Shown here piece after piece: positions 1 through 7,317 of a DNA stretch of 8,012 nt. The stretch spans positions 1 to 8,012 of the forward strand of contig NZOF01000091.1 in assembly GCA_002695185.1 (NCBI GenBank). The letters are read 5' to 3'. The notes below the pieces were generated by a model, which saw nothing but the letters and a program-made list of their open reading frames with translations, ran no database searches and was not told the origin of the DNA. The translations under genes and the position numbers were made by a program. How positions within the stretch are numbered: position 1 is the stretch's first letter; each line of letters starts with the position of its first letter. Source of the DNA: Erythrobacter sp. (GTDB taxonomy: Bacteria > Pseudomonadota > Alphaproteobacteria > Sphingomonadales > Sphingomonadaceae).

Positions 1-6
1 ATTGGT

Positions 7-2154
7 TCAATCAAAGTTCGCGCGCAGGCGCAGGCCAATAGTGCGCGGATACGGACCGGCGAAGAGCAGGCTATTGCGCACAAAGCTCGGTCCGCGTTCG
101 TCTGCGAGGTTCTCGCCGAACAGCGCCAGCTCCCAGGTGTCGGTGCGAACGCCAAGATTGGCATTGTAGAGCGAATAGGCCGGGACGACGTAGCCGTCAT
201 ACATTACGCGGGTGCCAATTCGCGCGGCTGAGCCGTTCCAAAAGAAGCGCAGACTGTCACTGATCGGCCGCTCAAAATCTGCGTCGAGACGGTAGTTGTA
301 GTCTGCCGTGCTGCTAAGCCGCTCTCCCTCAGCAATGTTCGGCAGCGCTACCGTAACCGCAGGGAACACCTCGCCGAACTCGCTGTCGTTCCAGTTGGCA
401 ATGGCACCGAGGTTCAGGCCCTCCAGCGGAGTTTGCCAACGGATCTCTGCGTCGACGCCCGTCGTCTTCGCTTGCCCCACGTTTGAGAACGCAGCGACGC
501 CGAACGGGGTCAATCCAAACTGCAGGTCGTCAAAGTCAATGTGATAGACATTGAGGCCGACCTGGAGTCTGCCATCGGCAAGGCGAGCTTTCAGCCCCGC
601 CTCGTAGTTGGTAAGCGTGTCGGGATCCAAAGCGATAGCGGAGGGGATGCCTGAAAGCTCGACCAAGCCAGCTTGGAATGGAGTTTGCGTGATGCCACTG
701 CGGAAGCCAGTGCTGACCGTCACGAATGCGGTCAGGTCGTCTGTGGGATAGAACGAAAGGTTGGCGCGCCAAGTGAGCTTGTCCGGCTTGGTCTGCCCCG
801 ATCCGCTGCCAGTCAGGATTGAGTCGGCATTGAAGCGCCGGTTGTCCTTGAAAAAGCGGATCCCGACGAGCGGCACCACCTTTCCGCCGAACAGCTCGTA
901 GCTGATCTCGCCGAACGCCGAGTAGTTGCGTGTGCGCGTGTCATTAAACCCGCTAATGACCAAAGCGGTCAGATTGGCATCGAACGAAAATACGCCTTTG
1001 GCATCCTGGAAGAAGCCGCCGACGAGCCAGTTGAAGGGCCCGTCGCTTGAGCGGAGTTGAACTTCTTGGGCGAAGCTATGCGCGTCATAGCCATTGAAGA
1101 GACTTCCCGTGCCGAGAGGGCCGAAGGTCTGCCCCGTGAGGTAGCCGAACTCAGCATCGAGGTAGCTCGTCGAGCTGCTGAGGACCGCGAACCCAGCGTC
1201 ATACTCGACAGAAAGACTGTAGAGGTCGAAGTTGCCTCGTTCGTAACCGCGAGTGCTGCCGCTGAAAAACTGCTGCGGTGGGTCAAGGGAGTTGATGCTT
1301 TGAGTAAAGTCCTGTTCCGGCTCCCAGTGGGCTGCCTGTGCGCGCACGCTCAGCGAATCGTTGGGTTGCCATAGAACGACTGCGCGCAGATCCTTGTTGG
1401 TGATGTCATTCGCATCTTTCTCAAACAAAGGACCGGTCGCAGGCGTGTCGGAGTAAACATCGATGTAGCCCGCGCGCTTGTCGTAACCGCCGCTCACCCG
1501 AACCGCGAGCTTCCCAGCAACGAGTGGAACAGAAACCGCACCGGAAACGCCAAAGTTCAGATCGCTCGCATCATCCATCGTGGCGATGAAGGTCTCACCC
1601 CTTGCGGTGACCCGATCAAGATCGGGGTCGCGCGTGTGATAGATGATGGTGCCACCAGCCGATCCCTGACCGTAAAGCGTGCCCTGGGGGCCTCGCAAAA
1701 CTTCGATCCGTTCGATGTCAACAAAGCGGAGCGGCGGGGCGAGCGGCAAGTTGGGAATCGCGAATGGGACATCGTCGATATAGTAGCCGATCGGAGAGTC
1801 GCCGACGCCACCGGCAGCACCCACTCCGCGCAAGCTGAACGTCTTGATGACAGAGCCTACCTGCTCCCCCACCGATGCCCCCGGAATGGAGGTCACCAGA
1901 TCGGTCGTTTCTTGAATCCCGCGCTCTTGCAGTTGCTCGCCAGTAAACGCCTGGATGGCAAGGGGCACATCTTGCAGTGTCTGTGCGCCTTGGCGTGTCG
2001 CGGTGACCACGATCACGTTATCCTCGGCTGACGCATCCTCCGCGGGAGACGCCGCATCGCTTGGTGGCTGCTGGTCCTGGGCGTGAGCTGATGCAGACGC
2101 GAGTAGCGCTACCGGCGCAACCCCGGCGAGCGCGGTGACATAGAAGCGTGTCAT
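7..2154 (-). CDS. TonB-dependent outer-membrane receptor
   Basis: This 715-residue protein is a TonB-dependent receptor, which imports a ligand across the outer membrane using energy from TonB-ExbBD. Residues 1-25 form a signal peptide with a likely cleavage site after AHA (23-25). A TonB box with IVVTATR follows at about 46-54. The plug domain covers roughly 60-180 and carries LQDVPLAIQAF, YYIDDVPF and VLRGPQGTLYGQGSAGGTI. The rest is beta-barrel, ending in GLRLRAN-F-D. Such barrels usually end in an aromatic residue; here one Asp follows the Phe. The ATG at 2154 is preceded by a strong ribosome binding site (AGGAGAGG, about 2160-2167 on the minus strand). Length and domain order are complete. 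The gene diverges from the transporter operon across an operator-rich region, so it is probably co-regulated with it. The ligand cannot be read from the sequence; sphingomonads use this type for plant-derived or aromatic compounds as well as siderophores. Confidence 0.95.
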   Translation of the reverse strand: MTRFYVTALAGVAPVALLASASAHAQDQQPPSDAASPAEDASAEDNVIVVTATRQGAQTLQDVPLAIQAFTGEQLQERGIQETTDLVTSIPGASVGEQVGSVIKTFSLRGVGAAGGVGDSPIGYYIDDVPFAIPNLPLAPPLRFVDIERIEVLRGPQGTLYGQGSAGGTIIYHTRDPDLDRVTARGETFIATMDDASDLNFGVSGAVSVPLVAGKLAVRVSGGYDKRAGYIDVYSDTPATGPLFEKDANDITNKDLRAVVLWQPNDSLSVRAQAAHWEPEQDFTQSINSLDPPQQFFSGSTRGYERGNFDLYSLSVEYDAGFAVLSSSTSYLDAEFGYLTGQTFGPLGTGSLFNGYDAHSFAQEVQLRSSDGPFNWLVGGFFQDAKGVFSFDANLTALVISGFNDTRTRNYSAFGEISYELFGGKVVPLVGIRFFKDNRRFNADSILTGSGSGQTKPDKLTWRANLSFYPTDDLTAFVTVSTGFRSGITQTPFQAGLVELSGIPSAIALDPDTLTNYEAGLKARLADGRLQVGLNVYHIDFDDLQFGLTPFGVAAFSNVGQAKTTGVDAEIRWQTPLEGLNLGAIANWNDSEFGEVFPAVTVALPNIAEGERLSSTADYNYRLDADFERPISDSLRFFWNGSAARIGTRVMYDGYVVPAYSLYNANLGVRTDTWELALFGENLADERGPSFVRNSLLFAGPYPRTIGLRLRANFD

Positions 2155-2202
2155 TTAAATCCTCTCCTCTTGGAGCCTGATGAGGCGACTCGACTGTCTG
2201 GC

Positions 2203-2238
2203 GCAATCGTTTGCACAAACGTTTATGCAATCGATTGT
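2203..2238. promoter_or_regulatory. Array of three overlapping LacI-type operators
   Basis: Three palindromes centred on CG lie at exactly 12-bp steps. Site 1 (2203-2214) is GCAATCGTTTGC, with five of six base pairs symmetric. Site 2 (2211-2230) is a 20-bp palindrome with nine of ten pairs symmetric around AAACGTTT and TTGCA/TGCAA arms. Site 3 has a perfect 10-bp core CAATCGATTG (2228-2237). LacI-family regulators typically bind CG-centred palindromes of the form TGnAAnCGnTTnCA, and site 1 with its flanks matches nine of those ten fixed bases. The cluster overlaps the receptor promoter and lies 58 bp upstream of the transporter start. The LacI-type regulator encoded downstream is the obvious binder, supported by a related site in front of its own gene. 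Confidence 0.75.
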
Positions 2239-2249
2239 GTATCTGTCAA
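2222..2249 (-). promoter_or_regulatory. Candidate sigma70-type promoter of the TonB receptor
   Basis: On the minus strand a perfect -35 hexamer TTGACA (2249-2244) is followed by a 16-bp spacer and a -10-like CATAAA (2227-2222, four of six matches to TATAAT). Transcription would start near 2214-2216, leaving a leader of about 60 nt before the ATG at 2154. The spacer contains the palindrome at 2228-2237 and the -10 lies inside the palindrome at 2211-2230, so a protein bound there would block RNA polymerase. I found no equally good promoter for the plus-strand operon; TATGCT at 2250-2255 is a weak -10 candidate without a matching -35. Confidence 0.5.
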
Positions 2250-2295
2250 TATGCTGTTACACCGATGCCACAATGGTCGCTTGGGAGAGCGCAAA

Positions 2296-3774
2296 ATGAT
2301 CGCCGATGCAAAGGGCGGCCCGGACTACAAATCGGTCCGCCTGAAAACGAAGCTGTTTTACGGAAGCGGCCAGGCGGTCGACGCCGTCGTCCAAGCAGGC
2401 GTCAACACGTTCCTGCTATTCTACCTCACCGCCGTGTGCGGGATGTCCGGCTCTGCCGCCGGCAGCATTTTTCTTTTGTCGCTCGTGATCGACGGATTGC
2501 TCGACCCTTATATCGGGCGGCTTTCAGACCAGTGGCAGTCGCGTTGGGGAAGAAGGCTTCCCTTCATGGCAGGGGCCTTGCTGCCGATGATGATCGCAGC
2601 TTTTTTTCTCTTCAACCTCCCCGCCGGATTATCGCAGCTTACCCTCTACGTTAGCGCACTGGCTCTGAATGTCAGCCTCCGCGTCGGGCTATCAGTATTC
2701 GCGCTGCCACACTCGGCCCTCACTGCGGAGTTTACCGACGATTACTCAGAACGTTCGGTGATCAGCACCTTTCGTGCGCTGTTCATCGTCATCGGAACCG
2801 CAGCCGCTCTGCTCCCGGCATTCATGCTGATCTTCGCTGCCGAAGGTGCCCTCCAGTCGCGCAGTGCTTACACCTGGTTGGGCATTCTTCTGACGCTTCT
2901 AATCGGCGGATTCGGCTGGTCTTGCGTCTTCGGAATCTTCCGCGAGGCTGCTGCGCTCCCCTCGCCGCTGCTGAGCGATGCAGCGGGTCGGCCCGGCTTC
3001 TTCACCGATCTGCTTCAACTGCTTCGCAATCCTTCGTTTCTGCCACTATTTGTGGGCGCTGTGCTGGTTCTCGTAGGGCAAGGCGTTAGCCTCACGCTCA
3101 ACCTTCATGCCTTCCGCTACTTCTGGGGATTGCCCACTACGCTAATCCAGCTTCCGCTTCTCGTCCTACCACTTGGAATGTTGCTCGGCACTCTCGCGGC
3201 CGGCTTGTTGCTCAAGAAGGTCGAGAAACGGAACGGGGTGGTCGGGGCAGTAGCCTTGCTAGGCGTCTACCAGATCCTCGCGACGATGCCTGTTGCGGCG
3301 GACGTGGTCGCGCCAGGATCACCGTTCAGTATCGGGTTAGTCGCTGTTAGTGGTCTGCTATTTGGTGCGTGTGGTGCGTTCTGCTTCGTCTGCTTTTATT
3401 CGATGATCGCTGACGCGGTAGACGAACATGACCACTTGTTCGGAGTTCGCCGAGAAGCCCTTTACGCCGCTGCACTGATGATCGGGGCTAAGGCCGCTAC
3501 AGGGCTTGGCGCATTCATCGCGGGCGTCGGCCTCCAACTAGTTGGCTTTGCGGCGCCGCCGGAAGGAAGTGGACCGGAAGCCGTCCCACATGACATTTCG
3601 ACCGCGGTAGGGCTGCTTTGGGGGCCTGGGGCCGCCATTATCGTTCTCGCCTCGCTCCCGTTCCTGTCGCGCTACAAGATTGATCGTTTGCGGCACGAGC
3701 AAATTCTTACAAGCCTTGCTGAGCGTAGGATCGAGGCGGAATCCACTACATTCACCGCCGCAGCCAAAGCGTGA
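2296..3774 (+). CDS. MFS transporter of the GPH cation-symporter type
   Basis: This 492-residue, very hydrophobic inner-membrane protein resembles the glycoside-pentoside-hexuronide:cation symporters (MelB-like, MFS_2), with about 12 membrane segments. Near the N terminus [10 protein letters not shown] precedes the first helix. [15 protein letters not shown] (about 65-78) carries two Asp (66 and 70) in the places where MelB coordinates its coupling cation, and [10 protein letters not shown] follows in the cytoplasmic loop. Near residues 369-409 the family block [11 protein letters not shown]...[21 protein letters not shown] is present. I chose ATG 2296 because GGGAGAG (2283-2289) sits about 7 nt upstream; the in-frame TTG at 2170 would place the operators inside the gene and adds a non-membrane tail. 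It is the first gene of the operon, 16 bp before the CoA ligase. GPH proteins usually carry sugars or glycosides, but the neighbours suggest an organic acid or its conjugate. Substrate unknown. Confidence 0.88.
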   Translation: MIADAKGGPDYKSVRLKTKLFYGSGQAVDAVVQAGVNTFLLFYLTAVCGMSGSAAGSIFLLSLVIDGLLDPYIGRLSDQWQSRWGRRLPFMAGALLPMMIAAFFLFNLPAGLSQLTLYVSALALNVSLRVGLSVFALPHSALTAEFTDDYSERSVISTFRALFIVIGTAAALLPAFMLIFAAEGALQSRSAYTWLGILLTLLIGGFGWSCVFGIFREAAALPSPLLSDAAGRPGFFTDLLQLLRNPSFLPLFVGAVLVLVGQGVSLTLNLHAFRYFWGLPTTLIQLPLLVLPLGMLLGTLAAGLLLKKVEKRNGVVGAVALLGVYQILATMPVAADVVAPGSPFSIGLVAVSGLLFGACGAFCFVCFYSMIADAVDEHDHLFGVRREALYAAALMIGAKAATGLGAFIAGVGLQLVGFAAPPEGSGPEAVPHDISTAVGLLWGPGAAIIVLASLPFLSRYKIDRLRHEQILTSLAERRIEAESTTFTAAAKA

Positions 3775-3790
3775 TCTCAGAGGATCGAAG

Positions 3791-5500
3791 ATGAGCACAG
3801 GAACCATCAGTCACGTCATTGGCGTGAAGGAGCCGCCGCTGCTTGAGATCACCATAGGCGAGGTGCTGCTAGGCGCCGCGCAACGATGGCCGGATGAACT
3901 CGCGCTTGTGTCGCGGCACCAGGATGTTCGTCTTTCTTGGGCTGACCTCAAGGACTTGGCAGATTGTTTCGCCCTTGGCTTGCTGGCCTTGGGGATCGAG
4001 CGAGGCGACCGGGTGGGCGTGTGGGCTCCCAACTGTGCCGAGTGGACGATCGCGCAGTTTGCCACGGCGCGTGCCGGGATCATCCTGGTGAACATCAATC
4101 CCGCATACCGAGTCACTGAGCTTGAATACACTTTGCGCAAGGTCGGTGTGAAGGCGCTGGTGTGCGCAGAGAGTTTCAAGTCCAGTGACTATGTTGGAAT
4201 GGTCGAGGAGCTGATTCCGAACTTCGGCCGCCAAACCGGCGGTCTGGTGGATGACCGGCTTCCCAGCCTCCAGCACATCATCAAGATTGGCGGGTCTCCG
4301 CGCCGCGGCTGGAAGAACTTCGGCGAGGTATGCGCCCTTGGACGTGAAGACCGGCAGACGAATCTCGATGCAGTCGGAGCACAATTAGATCGCAATGATG
4401 CGATCAATATCCAATTCACCAGCGGGACGACCGGATTGCCGAAGGGCGCAACCCTTTCGCATCGGAACGTGGTCAATAATGCCTACTTCTGCGGGATCGC
4501 GATGGGGCTGACCGAGGGGGATCGGCTCTGTGTCCCGGTGCCGCTTTACCACTGCTTCGGGATGGTGATGAGCAACTTGGCGTGCGCCCTTCATGGCGCA
4601 ACCATGGTCTACCCATCAGCGGGATTTGAGCCCCACGCGGTGCTCCAAGCGATCGAAGCGGAACGCTGCACAGCACTGCATGGCGTGCCCACAATGTTCA
4701 TTGCGGAACTTGAGCATCCAACCTTCGCCAAGTTCGATCTCACATCTTTGCGGACTGGGATCATGGCGGGCGCCCCCTGTCCCATAGAAGTCATGACCAA
4801 GGTGATGGAGCGCATGAACATGCGCGACGTTGGGGTCGCCTACGGCATGACGGAGACAAGCCCCGTCAGCTTCCAGTCGTCGACCAGTGACCCGGTGGAG
4901 CGGCGCGTATCTACTATTGGCAGGGTCCAACCGCACCTCGACGTCAAAATCGTCGACCCGGAAACGCGGGAGATCGTTTCGCGCGGTATGCCGGGGGAAC
5001 TGTGCACCCGCGGATATTCAGTGATGCTTGGCTACTGGGATGAGCCTGAGCTGACCGCCGAGGCGATCCAGGACGGCTGGATGCACACCGGCGACTTGGC
5101 TGTCATCGATGAGCAAGGGTATGGCCGGATCGTCGGGCGCGCCAAGGACATGATCATTCGCGGAGGAGAGAACATCTACCCGCGTGAGATCGAAGAGTAT
5201 CTCTATCGACATGAAGCTGTCGAGGACGTTCAGGTAGTCGGCGTTGCAGATGAGAAGTTCGGGGAGGAGATTTGTGCGTGCATCCGGCCCCGCAATGGTT
5301 CGGCATTGACTGCGCACCAGGTGATTGAGTTCTGCCGAGGACAGATCGCACACTACAAAGTTCCACGTTATGTGCGTTTCTTCGACTCCTTCCCGATGAC
5401 GGTCACCGGCAAGGTTCAGAAGCACCTCTTGCGGGATATTGTCGCTCAGGATCTTGCTGAGACAGATGCGCCAACGACTTATGAAAGTCGAAGAGTTTAG
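3791..5500 (+). CDS. Acyl-CoA ligase (class I adenylate-forming, AMP-binding)
   Basis: This 569-residue cytoplasmic enzyme should join a carboxylic acid to coenzyme A through an acyl-AMP intermediate. All core motifs are present: P-loop [10 protein letters not shown] (210-219), YGMTETSP (351-358), TGD (433-435), the hinge at GRAKD (449-453), [12 protein letters not shown] (458-469), and the catalytic lysine in [10 protein letters not shown] (K541). Length and motifs match the medium-chain/ACSF2-like fatty acyl-CoA synthetase group, which also includes ligases for aromatic and cyclic acids, so chain type cannot be fixed. ATG 3791 is preceded by AGAGGA (3779-3784) with a 6-nt gap. The reading frame stays open for 37 codons upstream, but that part overlaps the transporter gene and lacks family similarity. 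The gene sits 16 bp after the transporter and 3 bp before the GST, so it probably activates the imported compound or a product of it. Confidence 0.93.
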   Translation: MSTGTISHVIGVKEPPLLEITIGEVLLGAAQRWPDELALVSRHQDVRLSWADLKDLADCFALGLLALGIERGDRVGVWAPNCAEWTIAQFATARAGIILVNINPAYRVTELEYTLRKVGVKALVCAESFKSSDYVGMVEELIPNFGRQTGGLVDDRLPSLQHIIKIGGSPRRGWKNFGEVCALGREDRQTNLDAVGAQLDRNDAINIQFTSGTTGLPKGATLSHRNVVNNAYFCGIAMGLTEGDRLCVPVPLYHCFGMVMSNLACALHGATMVYPSAGFEPHAVLQAIEAERCTALHGVPTMFIAELEHPTFAKFDLTSLRTGIMAGAPCPIEVMTKVMERMNMRDVGVAYGMTETSPVSFQSSTSDPVERRVSTIGRVQPHLDVKIVDPETREIVSRGMPGELCTRGYSVMLGYWDEPELTAEAIQDGWMHTGDLAVIDEQGYGRIVGRAKDMIIRGGENIYPREIEEYLYRHEAVEDVQVVGVADEKFGEEICACIRPRNGSALTAHQVIEFCRGQIAHYKVPRYVRFFDSFPMTVTGKVQKHLLRDIVAQDLAETDAPTTYESRRV

Positions 5501-5503
5501 TTT

Positions 5504-6139
5504 GTGCTTAAACTCTATCACTGCAAAGGGGCGCGGTCTTTGCGCCCACTCTGGACGCTTGAGGAGCTTGGGCTGGAATACGAGCCTGTGTTGCTGCCAT
5601 TCCCTCCTAGAGCGCTCGACAAATCCTACTTCGAAATCAATCCGCTCGGCACCGTCCCCTATCTGATTGATGGCGATGCCCGGATGAGTGAGTCCACCGG
5701 GATCTGCCTCTACCTGACCACACGCTATGGTCCGACAACTCTAGCGCTAGGATCCGACGAGACGGATTTTCCGCAGTTCTTGAATTGGCTGTTTTTTAGC
5801 GACGCAACTCTGACTTTCCCGCAGACGATCGTCCTCCGCTATCGCCAGCTTGAGCCGGAAGAACGCCGAAACGAGCAGTCAGCTTCGGATTATGAGAAAT
5901 GGTTCTTCGGCCGCCTTCGATCTGTGGAGGGGGCGCTCGAGGATCGACAATGGCTGTGCGCGGGCCGGTTCACCATCGCCGACGTTGCAATCGCATACGC
6001 GCTGCACCTGGCGGACACGGCTGTCGGACTGGGAGATGGCTTTGGCCCGAATGTGCGTGCATATCTGGATCGGTGCAGAGCTCGAACGGGGTTTCAAAAG
6101 GCGATGAAGGTGGACCAGCAAGCGCCAACCTGGCCGTAG
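5504..6139 (+). CDS. Glutathione S-transferase family protein
   Basis: This 211-residue protein has the cytosolic GST layout. An N-terminal thioredoxin-like domain (about 1-77) begins LKLYHCKGARSLRPLWTLEELGLEYE and contains NPLGTVPYL, with the cis-proline at P52 that contacts the glutathione backbone, and SES (62-64), the gamma-glutamyl contact. The helical C-terminal domain has the N-capping box FTIADVAIAYAL (156-167). The likely activating residue is Ser12, with Cys7 as an alternative in the same loop. The start is GTG at 5504, three bases after the ligase stop, with a weak AAGAG at 5491-5495; this suggests translational coupling. No other start gives the complete thioredoxin fold. In sphingomonads GSTs are often catabolic enzymes (ether cleavage, dehalogenation, isomerisation), so here it may be a pathway step rather than general detoxification. 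That role is inferred from context only. Confidence 0.88.
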   Translation: MLKLYHCKGARSLRPLWTLEELGLEYEPVLLPFPPRALDKSYFEINPLGTVPYLIDGDARMSESTGICLYLTTRYGPTTLALGSDETDFPQFLNWLFFSDATLTFPQTIVLRYRQLEPEERRNEQSASDYEKWFFGRLRSVEGALEDRQWLCAGRFTIADVAIAYALHLADTAVGLGDGFGPNVRAYLDRCRARTGFQKAMKVDQQAPTWP

Positions 6140-6170
6140 ACAAAGGGGGTGGAATCAGATCACTGCGGCT

Positions 6171-6186
6171 ACGCAATCGTTAGCGT
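6171..6186. promoter_or_regulatory. Fourth LacI-type operator, upstream of the regulator gene
   Basis: ACGCAATCGTTAGCGT is an imperfect 16-bp palindrome centred on CG (6178/6179), with six of eight pairs symmetric. Ten bases, CGCAATCGTT (6172-6181), are identical to 2202-2211 in the divergent control region. It lies in the 75-bp gap between GST and regulator, 28 bp before the chosen start, where a bound repressor would reduce the regulator's own transcription or act as a roadblock to read-through. I see no convincing -35/-10 pair around it. Confidence 0.65.
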
Positions 6187-6214
6187 GGTCTGTCGCACAA
6201 CATGAGTGGGTTTA

Positions 6215-7264
6215 ATGAGCTTTAAGTCTCCGGGGCGCCTCGCTGGTCGAGCGATGAAGATGTCGGACATTGCGCAGATTGCCGGCGTCTCAACGTCGAC
6301 AGTTTCGCGGGCTTTGGCAGACCATCCGACAATTCCGGAAAAGACTAGGAAGGCAATACAAGCGGTCGCCAGTGAGCACGGCTATGTGATCAACCGCTCA
6401 GCTCGAAGCTTGAGGCAAAGCCAGACGCAGACCATTGCCGTCGCCGTGCCGTTGGGACACGAGCGCGAGCAGCTGATTTCCGACCCGTTCTTCTTGCGCC
6501 TGTTCGGCCACCTTGCCGACGAAATCTCCAAGCGCGGATACGATATTCTGCTGGTCCGTGAGCCTTCGCCCGATGCGTCCTGGTTGGACAACCTAATCAG
6601 ATCCCAGCGCGCTGACGGCTTGGTGATAGTCGGACAAAGCGACCAGCACGACGCACTGAACGCCGCCGCGAGGAACTTCCTTCCGCTGGTGGTCTTCGGA
6701 GCTCCGCTGCCGGCGCAGATCTACTGCTCCATCGGATCGGACAATCTTGAAGGCGGTCGACTGGCTGCCGATCATCTATTTCACTCAGGTCGACGTCGCA
6801 TCTTGTTTGTCGGTCCGGCCGAACTCCCGCAGATTGACCTACGCCTCGCCGGCTTTCGTCAATCGCTCGAAGACAATGGACACGAGCTCGACGAAGGGCT
6901 CGTATTGCCTGCGCACTTCACGGGCAGTTCCGCATACGAAGAGGTTAGCAAGGCTCTGGCAGGTGGCCTCTCGTTCGACGCCGTCTTTGCCGCTTCGGAT
7001 GGCATAGCTCTGTCGGTAATCAAAGCTATCGAGGATGCAGGCAGGTCGTGTCCGGAGGATGTGGCGGTTGTAGGCTTCGACGATAGTGACATCGCAGCAC
7101 AGTCACGACCGAGCCTGACTACAGTGCGCCAAGATTTCCCGCGGATCGCGGCCACACTGGTGGATCACCTCTTCATGCGCATGAAGGGCCAGGAGGCAGC
7201 CACATCTACTCTCCCGGTGCAGCTGATTGTTCGTGAGTCCGCGCCGGCTCTGCCAAGCGGTTAA
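6215..7264 (+). CDS. LacI/GalR-family transcriptional regulator
   Basis: This 349-residue DNA-binding protein has the LacI/GalR layout. The helix-turn-helix MSDIAQIAGVSTSTVSRAL covers about 16-34, followed by the linker with hinge helix RSARSLR (61-67). A periplasmic-binding-protein-like sensor domain (about 72-345) follows, with RADGLVIVG (132-140), SDNLEGGRLAADHL (175-188), FDAVFAASDGIALSVIKAIEDAG (254-276) and VAVVGFDDSDIA (283-294). It is expected to be a dimeric repressor released by a small ligand. The start is uncertain: ATG 6215 has a weak GAGTGGG upstream (6204-6210 region), GTG 6206 adds three residues, and ATG 6254 or 6260 would start just before the helix-turn-helix as in many family members. 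Operators in front of this gene and in the divergent region suggest that it controls the receptor, the operon and itself. LacI-family effectors are usually sugars or nucleosides, which sits oddly beside a CoA ligase. Confidence 0.92.
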   Translation: MSFKSPGRLAGRAMKMSDIAQIAGVSTSTVSRALADHPTIPEKTRKAIQAVASEHGYVINRSARSLRQSQTQTIAVAVPLGHEREQLISDPFFLRLFGHLADEISKRGYDILLVREPSPDASWLDNLIRSQRADGLVIVGQSDQHDALNAAARNFLPLVVFGAPLPAQIYCSIGSDNLEGGRLAADHLFHSGRRRILFVGPAELPQIDLRLAGFRQSLEDNGHELDEGLVLPAHFTGSSAYEEVSKALAGGLSFDAVFAASDGIALSVIKAIEDAGRSCPEDVAVVGFDDSDIAAQSRPSLTTVRQDFPRIAATLVDHLFMRMKGQEAATSTLPVQLIVRESAPALPSG

Positions 7265-7317
7265 ACGTCCGCTGACACAAGCAGCCGCTCCAAAGCTGAC
7301 AGTCCGTTCTCGGCCCT
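7265..7317. other. Short spacer between regulator gene and insertion sequence
   Basis: These 53 bases follow the regulator stop codon. I see no hairpin with a T-run that would serve as a rho-independent terminator and no reading frame of note. A 7-bp direct repeat GCTGACA (7271-7277 and 7295-7301) is the only visible structure and may be chance. It is probably what remains of the original flank before the IS insertion. Confidence 0.4.

Noticed and set aside
1636..2031. Open frame of 131 codons on the plus strand inside the TonB receptor
   Set aside because: It is the complement of the plug-domain coding sequence, with no independent signal.
2203..2238. Palindromes as a rho-independent terminator or attenuator
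   Set aside because: No T-run follows on either strand, and the CG-centred repeats at fixed spacing fit protein-binding sites better.
2170..2295. A 42-residue N-terminal extension of the transporter beginning at TTG 2170
   Set aside because: It would cover all three operators and the receptor promoter, has no membrane or family character, and ATG 2296 has a much better ribosome binding site.
3869..4384. Open frame of 171 codons on the minus strand inside the CoA ligase
   Set aside because: It lies opposite a gene with complete family motifs, has no recognisable domain and no ribosome binding site. High G+C makes such opposite frames common.
5018..5521. Open frame of 167 codons on the minus strand across the ligase/GST junction
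   Set aside because: It is antisense to two well-supported genes and shows no family motif; treated as chance.
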